A stretch of DNA of 64,000 nucleotides from an uncultured Kordiimonas sp. (GTDB lineage: Bacteria; Pseudomonadota; Alphaproteobacteria; Sphingomonadales; Kordiimonadaceae): assembly GCA_947492375.1 (NCBI GenBank), contig CANLMI010000001.1:124001-188000 (forward strand). The letters are read 5' to 3'. The translations under genes were made by a program, and so were the position numbers. The notes beneath the pieces were generated by a model. It did not search any database. It had not been told where the DNA came from and saw nothing but the letters and a program-made list of their open reading frames with translations. This document shows, one piece after another, positions 10,824 to 19,067 of the stretch (positions are counted from its first letter, which is position 1; every line of letters begins with the position of its first letter).

Positions 10824-11352
10824 ATTGGATGTTAATTTTAAAGAAATCTACATTAGTGCCTTTATAAATACCTGATCCAAATTGTTGAAAGTTTAAATGC
10901 TCTGCTATTCTAAGAGAGGCAATATTTGATGCGCCGATTATAGCATTAATACGGTTTAGCTTTGTTTGCTTGGTTGCCCAGTCCAGCACGATAGTCATTG
11001 CACGTTTTGAAATACTCTGGCCTCTTTCTTTAGGGCATGTTCGCCAGAATACTTCTGGATATGTATCAAGGTCTTTGTTTATACCGCGCACATATCTGGC
11101 AATTCCCACCTCACCAACAATTTGCGTTGAAATTTCATTATATACCAGAAATGAACCATATCCATATATTGACCAGTGGCCGATAAATTTTAAAAATCGT
11201 GACCATATTTCTTCAATAGTTAAAATATGAGTTGTATTCTCAGTGTCGGTTTTTTGTGTTTCCCAGAATTCAAGATATGCGTCAAAATTCTCAAGGACAG
11301 GCTTTTGGAGTATAAGCCCGTCATATGTTAATGTGAGCTGAGAGGCTGTCAT
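10822..11352 (-). CDS. GNAT-family N-acetyltransferase (RimJ/RimL type)
   Basis: Probable acetyl-CoA-dependent N-acetyltransferase of unknown substrate. 176 residues. The C-terminal motif GASNIASLRIAEHLNFQQFG is the NxxSxxxxExxGF-like signature of the RimJ/RimL clade, and ISKRAMTIVLDWATKQ fits the acetyl-CoA helix region. The acetyl-CoA loop (CPKERGQSISKRA) is less canonical. The gene is more AT-rich than its neighbours, suggesting accessory status. It starts 8 bases after the moaE stop and could be cotranscribed with it. No strong ribosome-binding site is visible. Confidence 0.8.
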   Translation of the reverse strand: MTASQLTLTYDGLILQKPVLENFDAYLEFWETQKTDTENTTHILTIEEIWSRFLKFIGHWSIYGYGSFLVYNEISTQIVGEVGIARYVRGINKDLDTYPEVFWRTCPKERGQSISKRAMTIVLDWATKQTKLNRINAIIGASNIASLRIAEHLNFQQFGSGIYKGTNVDFFKINIQ

Positions 11353-11360
11353 TATTTATA

Positions 11361-11804
11361 TTACCACTTGTTCAGTGCATCGTCATCGCTTGATTTCGCA
11401 GCTACCCAGTTATCACCTTTGTCGGTTGCCTCTTTTTTCCAGATGGTTGCGTTTGTTTTGAGGAAATCCATCAGGAACTCAGCACTTTCAAAAGCAGCTT
11501 TCCGGTGCGGGGAGGCGGTGATCACCAACACAATGTTTTCCCCCGGTTCCATCCGCCCAACGCGGTGGATGATCGTGCAATCAAGGATAGGCCAACGTTT
11601 ATGAGCGTCTGCTGCTATACGCTCTAATTCCTTTTCAGTCATGCCGGGATAGTGCTCTAGCGTCATCGCATCAAGATCACCAACAGTATCACGCACGGTG
11701 CCTGTGAAGCTAACAATCGCACCAATATCAACCCGGTTATTTCGGATTTTCTCAATCTCGGCGCCAATATCAAAGTTATCAGTTTGTACAGTTATTTTAC
11801 CCAT
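11361..11804 (-). CDS. moaE: MoaE, molybdopterin synthase catalytic subunit
   Basis: Large subunit of molybdopterin synthase, which adds the dithiolene sulfurs to precursor Z during molybdenum cofactor synthesis. 147 residues, normal length. Motifs: AIVSFTGTVRD, LEHYPGMTEKEL, HRVGRMEPGE, ASPHRKAAFESAEFLMDFLK and the catalytic-lysine region TNATIWKKE. It follows moaD by 14 bases, so the two subunits are made together. Confidence 0.96.
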   Translation of the reverse strand: MGKITVQTDNFDIGAEIEKIRNNRVDIGAIVSFTGTVRDTVGDLDAMTLEHYPGMTEKELERIAADAHKRWPILDCTIIHRVGRMEPGENIVLVITASPHRKAAFESAEFLMDFLKTNATIWKKEATDKGDNWVAAKSSDDDALNKW

Positions 11805-11818
11805 AAGAATACTACGGC

Positions 11819-12073
11819 CTAACCGCCGGTAACGGGCGGGAAGAAGGCGATTTCATCGTTGTTGGTAATCGGTGCGTCAAATTTTGCATGTGTTTGGTTA
11901 ACTGCCGCACGGATGAAAATGCTGCTTTCAAAGGCATGCTCAAACGCCCCGCCGCGTTTTTTTAGAAACACCGTTAAATCCTGAACCGTTTTAATATCGC
12001 TAGTGAGGTCAACGGTTTCTTCAGCAGTGCCAAGTTGTTCCTTTAGTGCGCCAAAATATAGAATATCTGCCAT
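11819..12073 (-). CDS. moaD: MoaD, molybdopterin synthase sulfur carrier
   Basis: Ubiquitin-like small subunit of molybdopterin synthase. 84 residues ending FFPPVTGG. The terminal Gly-Gly is adenylated by MoeB and then thiocarboxylated. The N-terminus ILYFGALKEQLG and the central hydrophobic core match the beta-grasp fold. It lies 9 bases downstream of pgsA and 14 bases upstream of moaE. Confidence 0.95.
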   Translation of the reverse strand: MADILYFGALKEQLGTAEETVDLTSDIKTVQDLTVFLKKRGGAFEHAFESSIFIRAAVNQTHAKFDAPITNNDEIAFFPPVTGG

Positions 12074-12082
12074 ATCTACACC

Positions 12083-12634
12083 CTAAACCATATGTTTCAG
12101 GCCAGCACGGAGGTAATCATAGCCTGTATAAAGTGTTAGTATCGCTGCAATCCAAAGGAGAATAGTGCCGATTTCATTGGCTGGAAGGCCAATTTGGGGT
12201 GCTCCTTTTGTCCAGACAAGCGCACCTAGTGCCACCATTTGAACAGTTGTTTTCCATTTCGCGAGGAAAGTAACGGGTACACTAACCTGAATACCGGCCA
12301 GAAATTCCCTAAGGCCCGAGACCATAATTTCACGGCACATGATCACGACAGCAGCAACCACATGAATACCTTCCACCCATTTAAAGGCAACAACCATCAA
12401 GATAACAGCAGCGACCATCAATTTATCAGCAATCGGATCAAGGAACTGACCGATTTTTGAAACACTGCCTGTTGCCCGCGCTAAATACCCATCAAAAAAG
12501 TCTGTGATACCAGCGATTGTAAACAGGATAAATGCCAGATGGCTACCAAATGGTTGATCCAGATAGAAGGACAAGACAAGTACAGGGATTACAAAAATCC
12601 GCGACATGGTTAGAATGTTTGGTATTGTCCACAT
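12083..12634 (-). CDS. pgsA: PgsA, phosphatidylglycerophosphate synthase
   Basis: Inner-membrane enzyme making phosphatidylglycerol phosphate from CDP-diacylglycerol and glycerol 3-phosphate. 183 residues with five or six hydrophobic helices. The CDP-alcohol phosphotransferase signature D-G-x2-A-R-x8-G-x3-D-x3-D is complete around residues 45-67 (DGYLARATGSVSKIGQFLDP followed by IAD). N-terminus WTIPNILTMSRIF is typical of PgsA. It lies between uvrC and moaD, an order common in alphaproteobacteria. Confidence 0.95.
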   Translation of the reverse strand: MWTIPNILTMSRIFVIPVLVLSFYLDQPFGSHLAFILFTIAGITDFFDGYLARATGSVSKIGQFLDPIADKLMVAAVILMVVAFKWVEGIHVVAAVVIMCREIMVSGLREFLAGIQVSVPVTFLAKWKTTVQMVALGALVWTKGAPQIGLPANEIGTILLWIAAILTLYTGYDYLRAGLKHMV

Positions 12635-12782
12635 GGATAAATTGACCCGCCAAATTGAATTTGATCATTCTATGGTGAACATACTCGTTCAAGAGTGTAG
12701 GTCAACCATAGTTCCAGATTATAGGGCTGTAGTTGAACAAAAATATGACATTGGATGGAAATTAATAAGATATGAGCCCGGA

Positions 12783-14669
12783 TTAATCCTGAAAGTGATC
12801 ATAAATATGCTGTGCCATCGCGCGCGAAATACCCTCAACACTCTCAAGGTCGCGAACGCTGGCACCTGAAACGGCTTTTGCCGAACCAAAATGATGCAAG
12901 AGTGCCTTTTTCCTTTTGGGGCCAATACCCCCCACTTCATCAAGCGGCGATTTCTTAATGTCTTTTGAGCGCCTGGCCCGGTGGCTGCCGATGGCGAACC
13001 TATGGGCTTCATCGCGCAGTCGTTGAAGGTAATATAAAACTGGATCATTGATCGGTAGAACAAAGGTATCTCGACCTTCGCGGTGAAATTGTTCCCGCCC
13101 TGCATTTCGGTCAGGACCTTTAGAGATTGCAACAACTGCAACATCATCAGCGATACCAAGGTCATGCATTACTTCCATGACAGAAGATAACTGTCCCTTA
13201 CCGCCATCGATTAACAACAGATCAGGCCACATGCCACGGTCTTTGTCACTGTCTTCTTTGATCAGGCGTGAAAATCTGCGGTGAATAACTTCGCGCATCA
13301 TTCCGAAATCGTCGCCGGGGGTTAATTCTTCGGATTTTATGTTGAATTTACGGTAGCTGTTTTTCATAAATCCATCAGGGCCAGCGACAATCATACCACC
13401 AAGAGCATTGGTGCCTTGAATATGGCTGTTATCATAGACTTCGATCCGCTCTGGTGGTGTATCAAGTTCAAAAAGCTTTGCAACGCCTTCCAGAAGCCTG
13501 CGTTGACCTGCGCTTTCAGCCATTTTACGCTCTAGTGCCTCTTTAGCGTTTCGCACGCTTTCACGGATTAAATCTGCTTTGTCGCCGCGCTGTGGTACTG
13601 TAATTGCAACCTTAAAGCCCATCCGCTCGCTTAAGGCATCGGCGATCAGGGTGTTTTCATTTAGTTTATGCGATGTCAAGATTAGCTTTGGGGCTGGCTT
13701 GTTATCATAAAACTGAGTGATAAAAGCGGTTAAAACATCGGCGGTTTCATCGTTTTTATCGTGCTTTGGGAAATAGGCGCGGTGGCCCCAGTTTTGCCCG
13801 GTTCGAAAGAAGAAAACCTGAATGCCAACTTGCCCAGCGATGTTTGCAGCAGCAATGACATCAGCCTCGTCAACCATGGCATTCACCATACTTTGATGGC
13901 TTTGAATATGGGTAAGGGCCTTAAGGCGGTCACGGTAAACAGCAGCGGCTTCGAAATCGAGTGTATCGCTAGCCTCTTGCATTGCGTCTGCAAAGCGTTT
14001 TTGAATATCGGATGTTTTGCCTGATAGAAAAGACCTCGTTTCCTCAACCATATCGCTGTATTCGCTATCGGTAACTTTATCAACACAGGGTGCCGAGCAA
14101 CGCTTGATCTGATGCAGCAAGCAAGCGCGTGACCTGCTCTCTAATGTTGTGTCAGAGCAGGACCTGAGCTGGAAAACTTTCTGTAAGGTGTTTAGTGTTT
14201 GATTGACTGAGCTAACGCTCGCGAACGGTCCAAAATATTGCCCTTTGTGTTTGCGTGCGCCGCGATGCTTTGTAATTTGCGGCCATTTATGGTCTGTGCG
14301 CAGCAGGATATAGGGAAATGATTTATCATCCTTTAAAAGCACATTGAAGGGCGGCTTAAACCGCTTGATCAGCGATGCTTCTAAAAGGAGAGCTTCGGCT
14401 TCTGTACGGGTTGTAACGAATACCATTGTTACAGTCGCACTTACCATTCTGAGCAATCGGTTGGTCAGGCGGTTAGGCTGCGTATATGACGTGATACGCT
14501 TTCTAATATTTTTAGCCTTGCCAACATAAAGAACGTCTTCATTCTTATCCAGCATACGATAAACACCGGGGGCCGTGGGGGCCGTTTTAAGATATCCTTT
14601 AATGATATCAATGCCGGATATTGGAATATCAGTATTTTCAATTTCGTCAGGCAAGATTGAAGCTTTCAT
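12783..14669 (-). CDS. uvrC: UvrC, excinuclease ABC subunit C
   Basis: Endonuclease that makes both incisions in nucleotide excision repair with UvrAB. 628 residues. N-terminal GIY-YIG nuclease (APGVYRMLDKNEDVLYVGKA, about 32-110), UVR/UvrB-binding motif around 205-240 (ASDTLDFEAAAVYRDRLKAL), C-terminal RNase H-like nuclease (IEVYDNSHIQGTNALGGMIV; LLLIDGGKGQLSSV), and a double helix-hairpin-helix at the end (VGGIGPKRKKALLHHFGSA). It is first in the minus-strand group uvrC-pgsA-moaD-moaE. Its upstream region is the unusual AT-rich intergenic segment. Confidence 0.96.
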   Translation of the reverse strand: MKASILPDEIENTDIPISGIDIIKGYLKTAPTAPGVYRMLDKNEDVLYVGKAKNIRKRITSYTQPNRLTNRLLRMVSATVTMVFVTTRTEAEALLLEASLIKRFKPPFNVLLKDDKSFPYILLRTDHKWPQITKHRGARKHKGQYFGPFASVSSVNQTLNTLQKVFQLRSCSDTTLESRSRACLLHQIKRCSAPCVDKVTDSEYSDMVEETRSFLSGKTSDIQKRFADAMQEASDTLDFEAAAVYRDRLKALTHIQSHQSMVNAMVDEADVIAAANIAGQVGIQVFFFRTGQNWGHRAYFPKHDKNDETADVLTAFITQFYDNKPAPKLILTSHKLNENTLIADALSERMGFKVAITVPQRGDKADLIRESVRNAKEALERKMAESAGQRRLLEGVAKLFELDTPPERIEVYDNSHIQGTNALGGMIVAGPDGFMKNSYRKFNIKSEELTPGDDFGMMREVIHRRFSRLIKEDSDKDRGMWPDLLLIDGGKGQLSSVMEVMHDLGIADDVAVVAISKGPDRNAGREQFHREGRDTFVLPINDPVLYYLQRLRDEAHRFAIGSHRARRSKDIKKSPLDEVGGIGPKRKKALLHHFGSAKAVSGASVRDLESVEGISRAMAQHIYDHFQD

Positions 14670-15028
14670 CTTTAATTTTTATTATCTTTGCTTACAAAAG
14701 TGAGGGGCTTGCGTCAAAGAATCAATATGACAATTATGCGACGAAAAGATATCCACGAAACCTGTGGATAACTTTGTGGGTAAAATGGGGGATTGAACTG
14801 CAACTATACTGTAACACTAGGGTTTTATCGTTTTGCCTAATTTTTATGCAAAAATACTAACTTATTGAAATATATAACTATTATCTAAGTCAATAAGATA
14901 AATTCTATAAAAATAAAAACGTCATATTGCATGTAGATATGGTTTATTGCAGGTAATGATTCGTTGTGCATAAGCGAGATAACGAATTTGTGACATAAGA
15001 TTAGAAAACTATAAATGTTACCAAACAG
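14670..15028. other. AT-rich intergenic region upstream of uvrC, no gene
   Basis: 359 bases without a credible reading frame. It holds three DnaA-box-like nonamers at 14749-14783, an 8-bp inverted repeat CTTATTGA/TCAATAAG at 14861-14897 in very AT-rich sequence, and a 7-bp inverted repeat ATTCGTT/AACGAAT at 14959-14987. It must include the uvrC promoter. I saw no LexA-type GTTC-N7-GTTC box. Confidence 0.7.
14749..14783. promoter_or_regulatory. Cluster of three DnaA-box-like nonamers
   Basis: Against the consensus TTATCCACA: 14749-14757 matches at 7 of 9 on the plus strand. 14763-14771 (TGTGGATAA) is a perfect box on the minus strand. 14775-14783 (TGTGGGTAA) matches at 8 of 9 on the minus strand. 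The first two also form the inverted repeat ATCCAC-N7-GTGGAT. Binding by DnaA is inferred from sequence only. Confidence 0.5.
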
Positions 15029-15454
15029 TTAAGCTGATTTATGGCGTTCAATTTCTACACCAACACTTAAGGCGCCCTCTACGGCTTCTAGTTTTTCTAT
15101 CTTTACGCGGGCACCGATAACGCGGTTATTTTCCAGCGACATGGCAGCAATTTTTTCGGCAAGTGTCTCAACGAGGTTGATATGCCCGTTTGAAAGAATA
15201 TCTTTTATGTTTGTGACGATCTCATTGTAGCAAACAACATTATCAAGTTGATCTTCGTGATGATCCATATCTTCACGAACAGAGAGATCAACATTTATTC
15301 TTATTTTCTGGGTAGAGCCCTTTTCATGATCCCAAACGCCTATCTCTGCATTGGTTTCAAAGTCACGGATAAATACATGGCGGACCGAGCGGGTTGCATC
15401 TGCGTAAGGCAAGTGCATGACATTGGTTTCTGATCTATTGTCCTCGTAAGCCAT
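15029..15454 (-). CDS. folB: FolB, dihydroneopterin aldolase
   Basis: Converts dihydroneopterin to 6-hydroxymethyl-dihydropterin in folate synthesis. 141 residues from ATG 15454; TTG one codon upstream is less likely, since GGAG sits six bases before the ATG. Motifs include IGVWDHEKGSTQKIRINVDL, HINLVETLAEKIAAMSL with the conserved Glu, and the C-terminal KLEAVEGALSVGVEIER. The neighbouring SDR gene carries a pteridine reductase signature, so the two form a small pterin module. Confidence 0.92.
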   Translation of the reverse strand: MAYEDNRSETNVMHLPYADATRSVRHVFIRDFETNAEIGVWDHEKGSTQKIRINVDLSVREDMDHHEDQLDNVVCYNEIVTNIKDILSNGHINLVETLAEKIAAMSLENNRVIGARVKIEKLEAVEGALSVGVEIERHKSA

Positions 15455-15510
15455 CAAGGGCTCCTTTTATGCGTTATAAAGCGTCGCAACACATGAAATA
15501 AAATAAAGCG

Positions 15511-16269
15511 TTAGTCAATAATATCTGGTGTTTGCCATGCTAAATGCTGTCCACCATCAAGCGCAATCATCTGCCCTGTCATAGAAGGGGTGTTGATAAT
15601 AAAGTCAACGGTGTTTGCAATTTCGTCAAGGTCAGGGCCTTTTCTAAGAAGCACATTATCTGCTTCTGTCTGAAAACTCCCTTCGGTTTGATGAATGCTC
15701 TCTAGTACAGGGCCCGGGCCAATGGCATTCACTCTGATATCAGGGGCAAGCGCCTGCGCTGTGGTTCGGGTCAGTGCATAGAGCGCTGCTTTTGACGCAG
15801 TGTAGGTTAAAAATTGAGGATTTGGCTTCCAGACACGCTGGTCGATAATATTAATTACGTTGCCGTTGATTTTTTGCGGTGACTGATTTGCAAAGGCCTG
15901 TGTAAGTATCAGGGGGGCAAGTGTATTTACGCCCATATGCAGGTGCCAGTCTGAGGGCTTGAAGTTCTTTATACTATCATTCTCAAAAACGGATGCATTA
16001 TTTATCAGGGTTGTGCATGGCAGGTCGAATAATTCTGTAGCACGTGGGATCAGGCTTTGGACACTTGTCTCATCTTGAAGGTCGGTTTGTACTGCATGGG
16101 CTATGCCCCCGTTTTTACGGATGGTTTCAGCAACTTTTTCCGCACTCGCTTTTGAGCCGTTGTAATGAACGGCTACAGGATATCCCTTGGCACCTAAGTC
16201 GAGCGCTAAATGTTTTCCAATGCGCTGGCCTGCACCTGTGACTAATACATAGCCGTTAATCTTATTCAT
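15511..16269 (-). CDS. SDR oxidoreductase, pteridine reductase / FolM-like
   Basis: Short-chain dehydrogenase, 252 residues. The cofactor loop reads VTGAGQRIGKHLAL, giving TG-x3-R-x-G, the NADPH signature that distinguishes PTR1/FolM-like pteridine reductases from ordinary SDRs (TG-x3-G-x-G). LINNASVF is the NNAG-like motif and YTASKAAL holds the catalytic Tyr and Lys. Position upstream of folB supports a role in reducing dihydropterins or dihydrofolate. Its ATG lies inside the end of the exchanger gene (8-base overlap), so translation is probably coupled. Substrate is inferred. Confidence 0.8.
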   Translation of the reverse strand: MNKINGYVLVTGAGQRIGKHLALDLGAKGYPVAVHYNGSKASAEKVAETIRKNGGIAHAVQTDLQDETSVQSLIPRATELFDLPCTTLINNASVFENDSIKNFKPSDWHLHMGVNTLAPLILTQAFANQSPQKINGNVINIIDQRVWKPNPQFLTYTASKAALYALTRTTAQALAPDIRVNAIGPGPVLESIHQTEGSFQTEADNVLLRKGPDLDEIANTVDFIINTPSMTGQMIALDGGQHLAWQTPDIID

Positions 16270-17260
16270 CGACTAACTCTAATGATATGGGCATTCCCAT
16301 TGCGCTCGCACTATCTGCTGATTGTGTAAGATAATACATATAGCCGCCGTACATTAAAATCATGATCAAACCGCTAAGTTTACCTACGTGTTTGCGGGTT
16401 TTATAATATGGTATCAGCAACAGGGACGCACCAAGCATTATCCACAGGTCAAACTCTATAAAGCTGTCGGGTACAGGTATATCGCCAAATAGTGAAGCAA
16501 CGCCCATGATACCAAGTGTATTGAATATGTTGGACCCAATAACGTTTCCAACAGCAACATCACAGTGGCCGCGCACAGCGGCAACAATTGCGGTAACCAA
16601 TTCAGGTAAGCTGGTGCCAATGGCTACTAATGTTAGTCCAATTACGGCTTCAGACACCCCAAGTGAACGGGCAACATTAACTGATCCGCTCACTAATAAG
16701 TCAGCACCAAACGAGAGGCCTACGAGGCCGATGATAATTAGAAATGCTGCTTTACCATAACTTACTGGCTCTTCTGCAAGCTCTTCGTATTCCGCTATAA
16801 GCTCTGCATCGCCTTTGCTCTTTTTACCTTGGAAAGCAGAAAACAAAAGAAAACATATAAGTAATGTAAGAAGTAGCAGGCCATTTGACGATGTAATGGC
16901 ACCAGATGAGGCCATGAAGAAAAAGATTACCCCAGCGGCAATCATAATAATCATGTTTCTGCCCATTTTAGGGGCGCTACATGTCATGGGGGCAATGAAG
17001 GCAGGGATACCAATCACAAGCAGAATATTAGCAATATTCGAGCCCACAACGTTCCCGAGTGCAAGAGTAGGGGCGTCGGTTAATACGGCGTCAACACCAA
17101 CTACTAATTCGGGTGCGGACGTTCCAAACGCTATGATCGTCAGGCCGATGATCAAGGTTGGAACACCAAAACGCTGCGCAAGTGATACAGCACCACGAAC
17201 TAAAAAATCACCAGCAAACAATAATAAAACTAGGCCGATGATTATATACACATAATCCAT
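16262..17260 (-). CDS. Calcium/sodium antiporter, CaCA family (YrbG-like)
   Basis: Inner-membrane cation exchanger of 332 residues with about ten TM helices. Both alpha repeats are plain: GTSAPELVVGVDAVLTDAPT then GNVVGSNIANILL in the first half, and GTSLPELVTAIVAAVRGHCD then GNVIGSNIFNTLG in the second. The halves are separated by a cytoplasmic loop rich in Lys and Glu (about 140-165). Likely exports Ca2+ in exchange for Na+; the exact ions cannot be told from sequence. It overlaps the downstream SDR gene. Confidence 0.92.
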   Translation of the reverse strand: MDYVYIIIGLVLLLFAGDFLVRGAVSLAQRFGVPTLIIGLTIIAFGTSAPELVVGVDAVLTDAPTLALGNVVGSNIANILLVIGIPAFIAPMTCSAPKMGRNMIIMIAAGVIFFFMASSGAITSSNGLLLLTLLICFLLFSAFQGKKSKGDAELIAEYEELAEEPVSYGKAAFLIIIGLVGLSFGADLLVSGSVNVARSLGVSEAVIGLTLVAIGTSLPELVTAIVAAVRGHCDVAVGNVIGSNIFNTLGIMGVASLFGDIPVPDSFIEFDLWIMLGASLLLIPYYKTRKHVGKLSGLIMILMYGGYMYYLTQSADSASAMGMPISLELVDE

Positions 17261-17366
17261 ATGACGTTTACGTCCTTACTTCATAACCGATGTTATCTCG
17301 CTCTAACCCCACTCAAGAAAACACCTTCTTTCGGTTTATATAGGTATTGTTGATGCGAAAGGGAAG

Positions 17367-18311
17367 TCAGTATCCACGTTGAATGTTAAGCACATTTTCG
17401 AGAGGTTGCCCGTTATCCATGTTTTTGATGTTGCGAACTACATATTCAGCGGCTGTCTTCGGCCTTGTAACGGCTGCGATATGCGGTGTTATAATAATCT
17501 TTGGATGTGTCCATGCAGGGTGTGATTTAGGCACAGGTTCTTCCTTGAAAACATCAAGGGTAGCAGCGCTTAAGTGATTATTATCTAATAATTTTATCAG
17601 GTCATCTATCTCGATAAGATTACCACGCCCAACATTGATGATTGACGCTCTTTCAGGCAGTTTTGAGAGGCGTTTTTCATTTAGCAGGTTGGTGGTTTCC
17701 TCGGTGTTTGGCAACAGGCCAACAACGATGTTGGTGTTAGTGAGAAAATTATCTAATTCGCCCATGCCTGTATAGTGTGTGACACCTTTTTCATCGGCTT
17801 TTGCTGATTGTGACCAGCTATTGATCTGATACCCAAGCGGTCTTAACACTTCGGCGCATTTTTGACCGAGGGCTCCGTATCCCATAATGCCTACTTTTAT
17901 TGAGGAAGCGGCTGGCGCAAAAATACGGGCCCATTCTTTCTGTTTTTGAGCATTCAACAGTTCCGGCATGCTGCGGTGATGCATTAGTACGCTCATAACG
18001 ACAAACTCAGCCATCCCTTCCTTCAGCCCATCGTCTGCCATACGGACGATAGGAATATTGGTTGGCAGGTCAGGGTCGCTCATAATGTGGTCCACACCCG
18101 CCCCGATAGAAAAGGTAACTTTGCTGTTGGTATATTCTTTCAAGAGCCCGTGTTCGGGCTCCCACACCAATGTGTATGTATCGCCTGACATGTCACCGGG
18201 GTCACCCCAGTCAGGATAGCTTCTGAAATCTATGTCAGGGTCAACCGCGTGAAAGGCCTCGCGCCAAACATCATGGGAATAGCCATTAAGGTAAAATAGA
18301 ATTCGTGTCAT
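17367..18311 (-). CDS. D-2-hydroxyacid dehydrogenase, glyoxylate/hydroxypyruvate reductase A-like
   Basis: NAD(P)H-dependent reductase of 2-oxoacids such as glyoxylate or hydroxypyruvate. 314 residues from ATG 18311 (a TTG precedes it by one codon). Rossmann motif VGIMGYGALGQKCAEVLRPL near residue 140, INVGRGNLIEIDDL (substrate Arg), LDVFKEEPVP (conserved Glu) and the catalytic His in ITPHIAAVTRP. N-terminus RILFYLNG and the SIGAGVDHI segment match the GhrA subgroup. Stands alone between the exchanger and the secreted protein. Confidence 0.87.
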   Translation of the reverse strand: MTRILFYLNGYSHDVWREAFHAVDPDIDFRSYPDWGDPGDMSGDTYTLVWEPEHGLLKEYTNSKVTFSIGAGVDHIMSDPDLPTNIPIVRMADDGLKEGMAEFVVMSVLMHHRSMPELLNAQKQKEWARIFAPAASSIKVGIMGYGALGQKCAEVLRPLGYQINSWSQSAKADEKGVTHYTGMGELDNFLTNTNIVVGLLPNTEETTNLLNEKRLSKLPERASIINVGRGNLIEIDDLIKLLDNNHLSAATLDVFKEEPVPKSHPAWTHPKIIITPHIAAVTRPKTAAEYVVRNIKNMDNGQPLENVLNIQRGY

Positions 18312-18349
18312 CAAATAGGCCTATGATTATGACTGACTTTGAAAAACAG

Positions 18350-19045
18350 TTATTGAACTTTCACAGCTAACGTATCGTGATGCCCAACAATAAGTTCACG
18401 CAGTAAAAAACTGATATCCGAGCGATTTTTAAAACCAGATGCCTTGGCGGCTGCTTCCATTTCCGCAGGTGTCATATCAGGGTGTTCAGCATATTGAACA
18501 AGATCGCGGTAAAAACCGACGGTAAAGTTATCAACGTCACTGCCATATACCGTCTCGAAAATAACGTTCGGTTTGATGCCGATGCGCTCAAGGTAATCAT
18601 TTTCCATCTGACGCTCCTTGAGAAGCGCTGTGTGCTTGCCCGCACCTGCCATAAACATTTCAATATGATAAAGGCCCGATGTTTCATTCAGCGTTTTCAA
18701 ATCTGCCCAGCTCACATCTGATTTTGCAGTGAAGCTTACTTCAGAATCGACAAGAGAGTTCACCTTGTTTTCATACACAGTATGCGCTTTTTCACATGCC
18801 TCTGTTGTGCAGGACGTTTCTCCGCTGCCGAGTAGCATAAGATCCCAGTGGTTGCCCTGGCTGTGACGCATCATAATTGGTGCATCAAACCCCAGTGCTT
18901 TCCAATCGGTATTTTTAACCGCTTCAAGCAGTTCAGGGAATTTGCCTTGGGCAGCACGGTACTGTGAAATCCAGTATTCATCGGCGATAGCATTAGGGGT
19001 TATACCTGCAAGCGTGGTTGCGATTATCAATAGTTTCTTGATCAT
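18350..19045 (-). CDS. Secreted protein of unknown function
   Basis: 231 residues from ATG 19045, chosen because AAGGA lies 7 bases upstream and the product then begins with a clean signal peptide (MIKKLLIIATTLAGITPNAI, cleaved near ADE). I do not recognise the family. Two segments are notable: MMRHSQGNHWDLMLLG, and HIEMFMAGAGKHTALLKER, which resembles the strand-helix of a dimeric alpha/beta-barrel (NIPSNAP/EthD-like) fold; this is inference. The cysteines SCTTEAC could form a disulfide in the periplasm. It lies 22 bases after the M14 peptidase, so both are probably one transcript. Confidence 0.75.
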   Translation of the reverse strand: MIKKLLIIATTLAGITPNAIADEYWISQYRAAQGKFPELLEAVKNTDWKALGFDAPIMMRHSQGNHWDLMLLGSGETSCTTEACEKAHTVYENKVNSLVDSEVSFTAKSDVSWADLKTLNETSGLYHIEMFMAGAGKHTALLKERQMENDYLERIGIKPNVIFETVYGSDVDNFTVGFYRDLVQYAEHPDMTPAEMEAAAKASGFKNRSDISFLLRELIVGHHDTLAVKVQ

Positions 19046-19067
19046 TGTATTATCCTTGTCTTTATCC

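Noticed and set aside
12606-12869. Plus-strand 87-codon frame across the pgsA start and uvrC end
   Set aside because: It overlaps both real genes antisense, has no ribosome-binding site, and its product shows no domain-like pattern.
14621-14860. 79-codon plus-strand frame across the uvrC start
   Set aside because: Antisense to the uvrC start and extending into AT-rich intergenic DNA; no ribosome-binding site.
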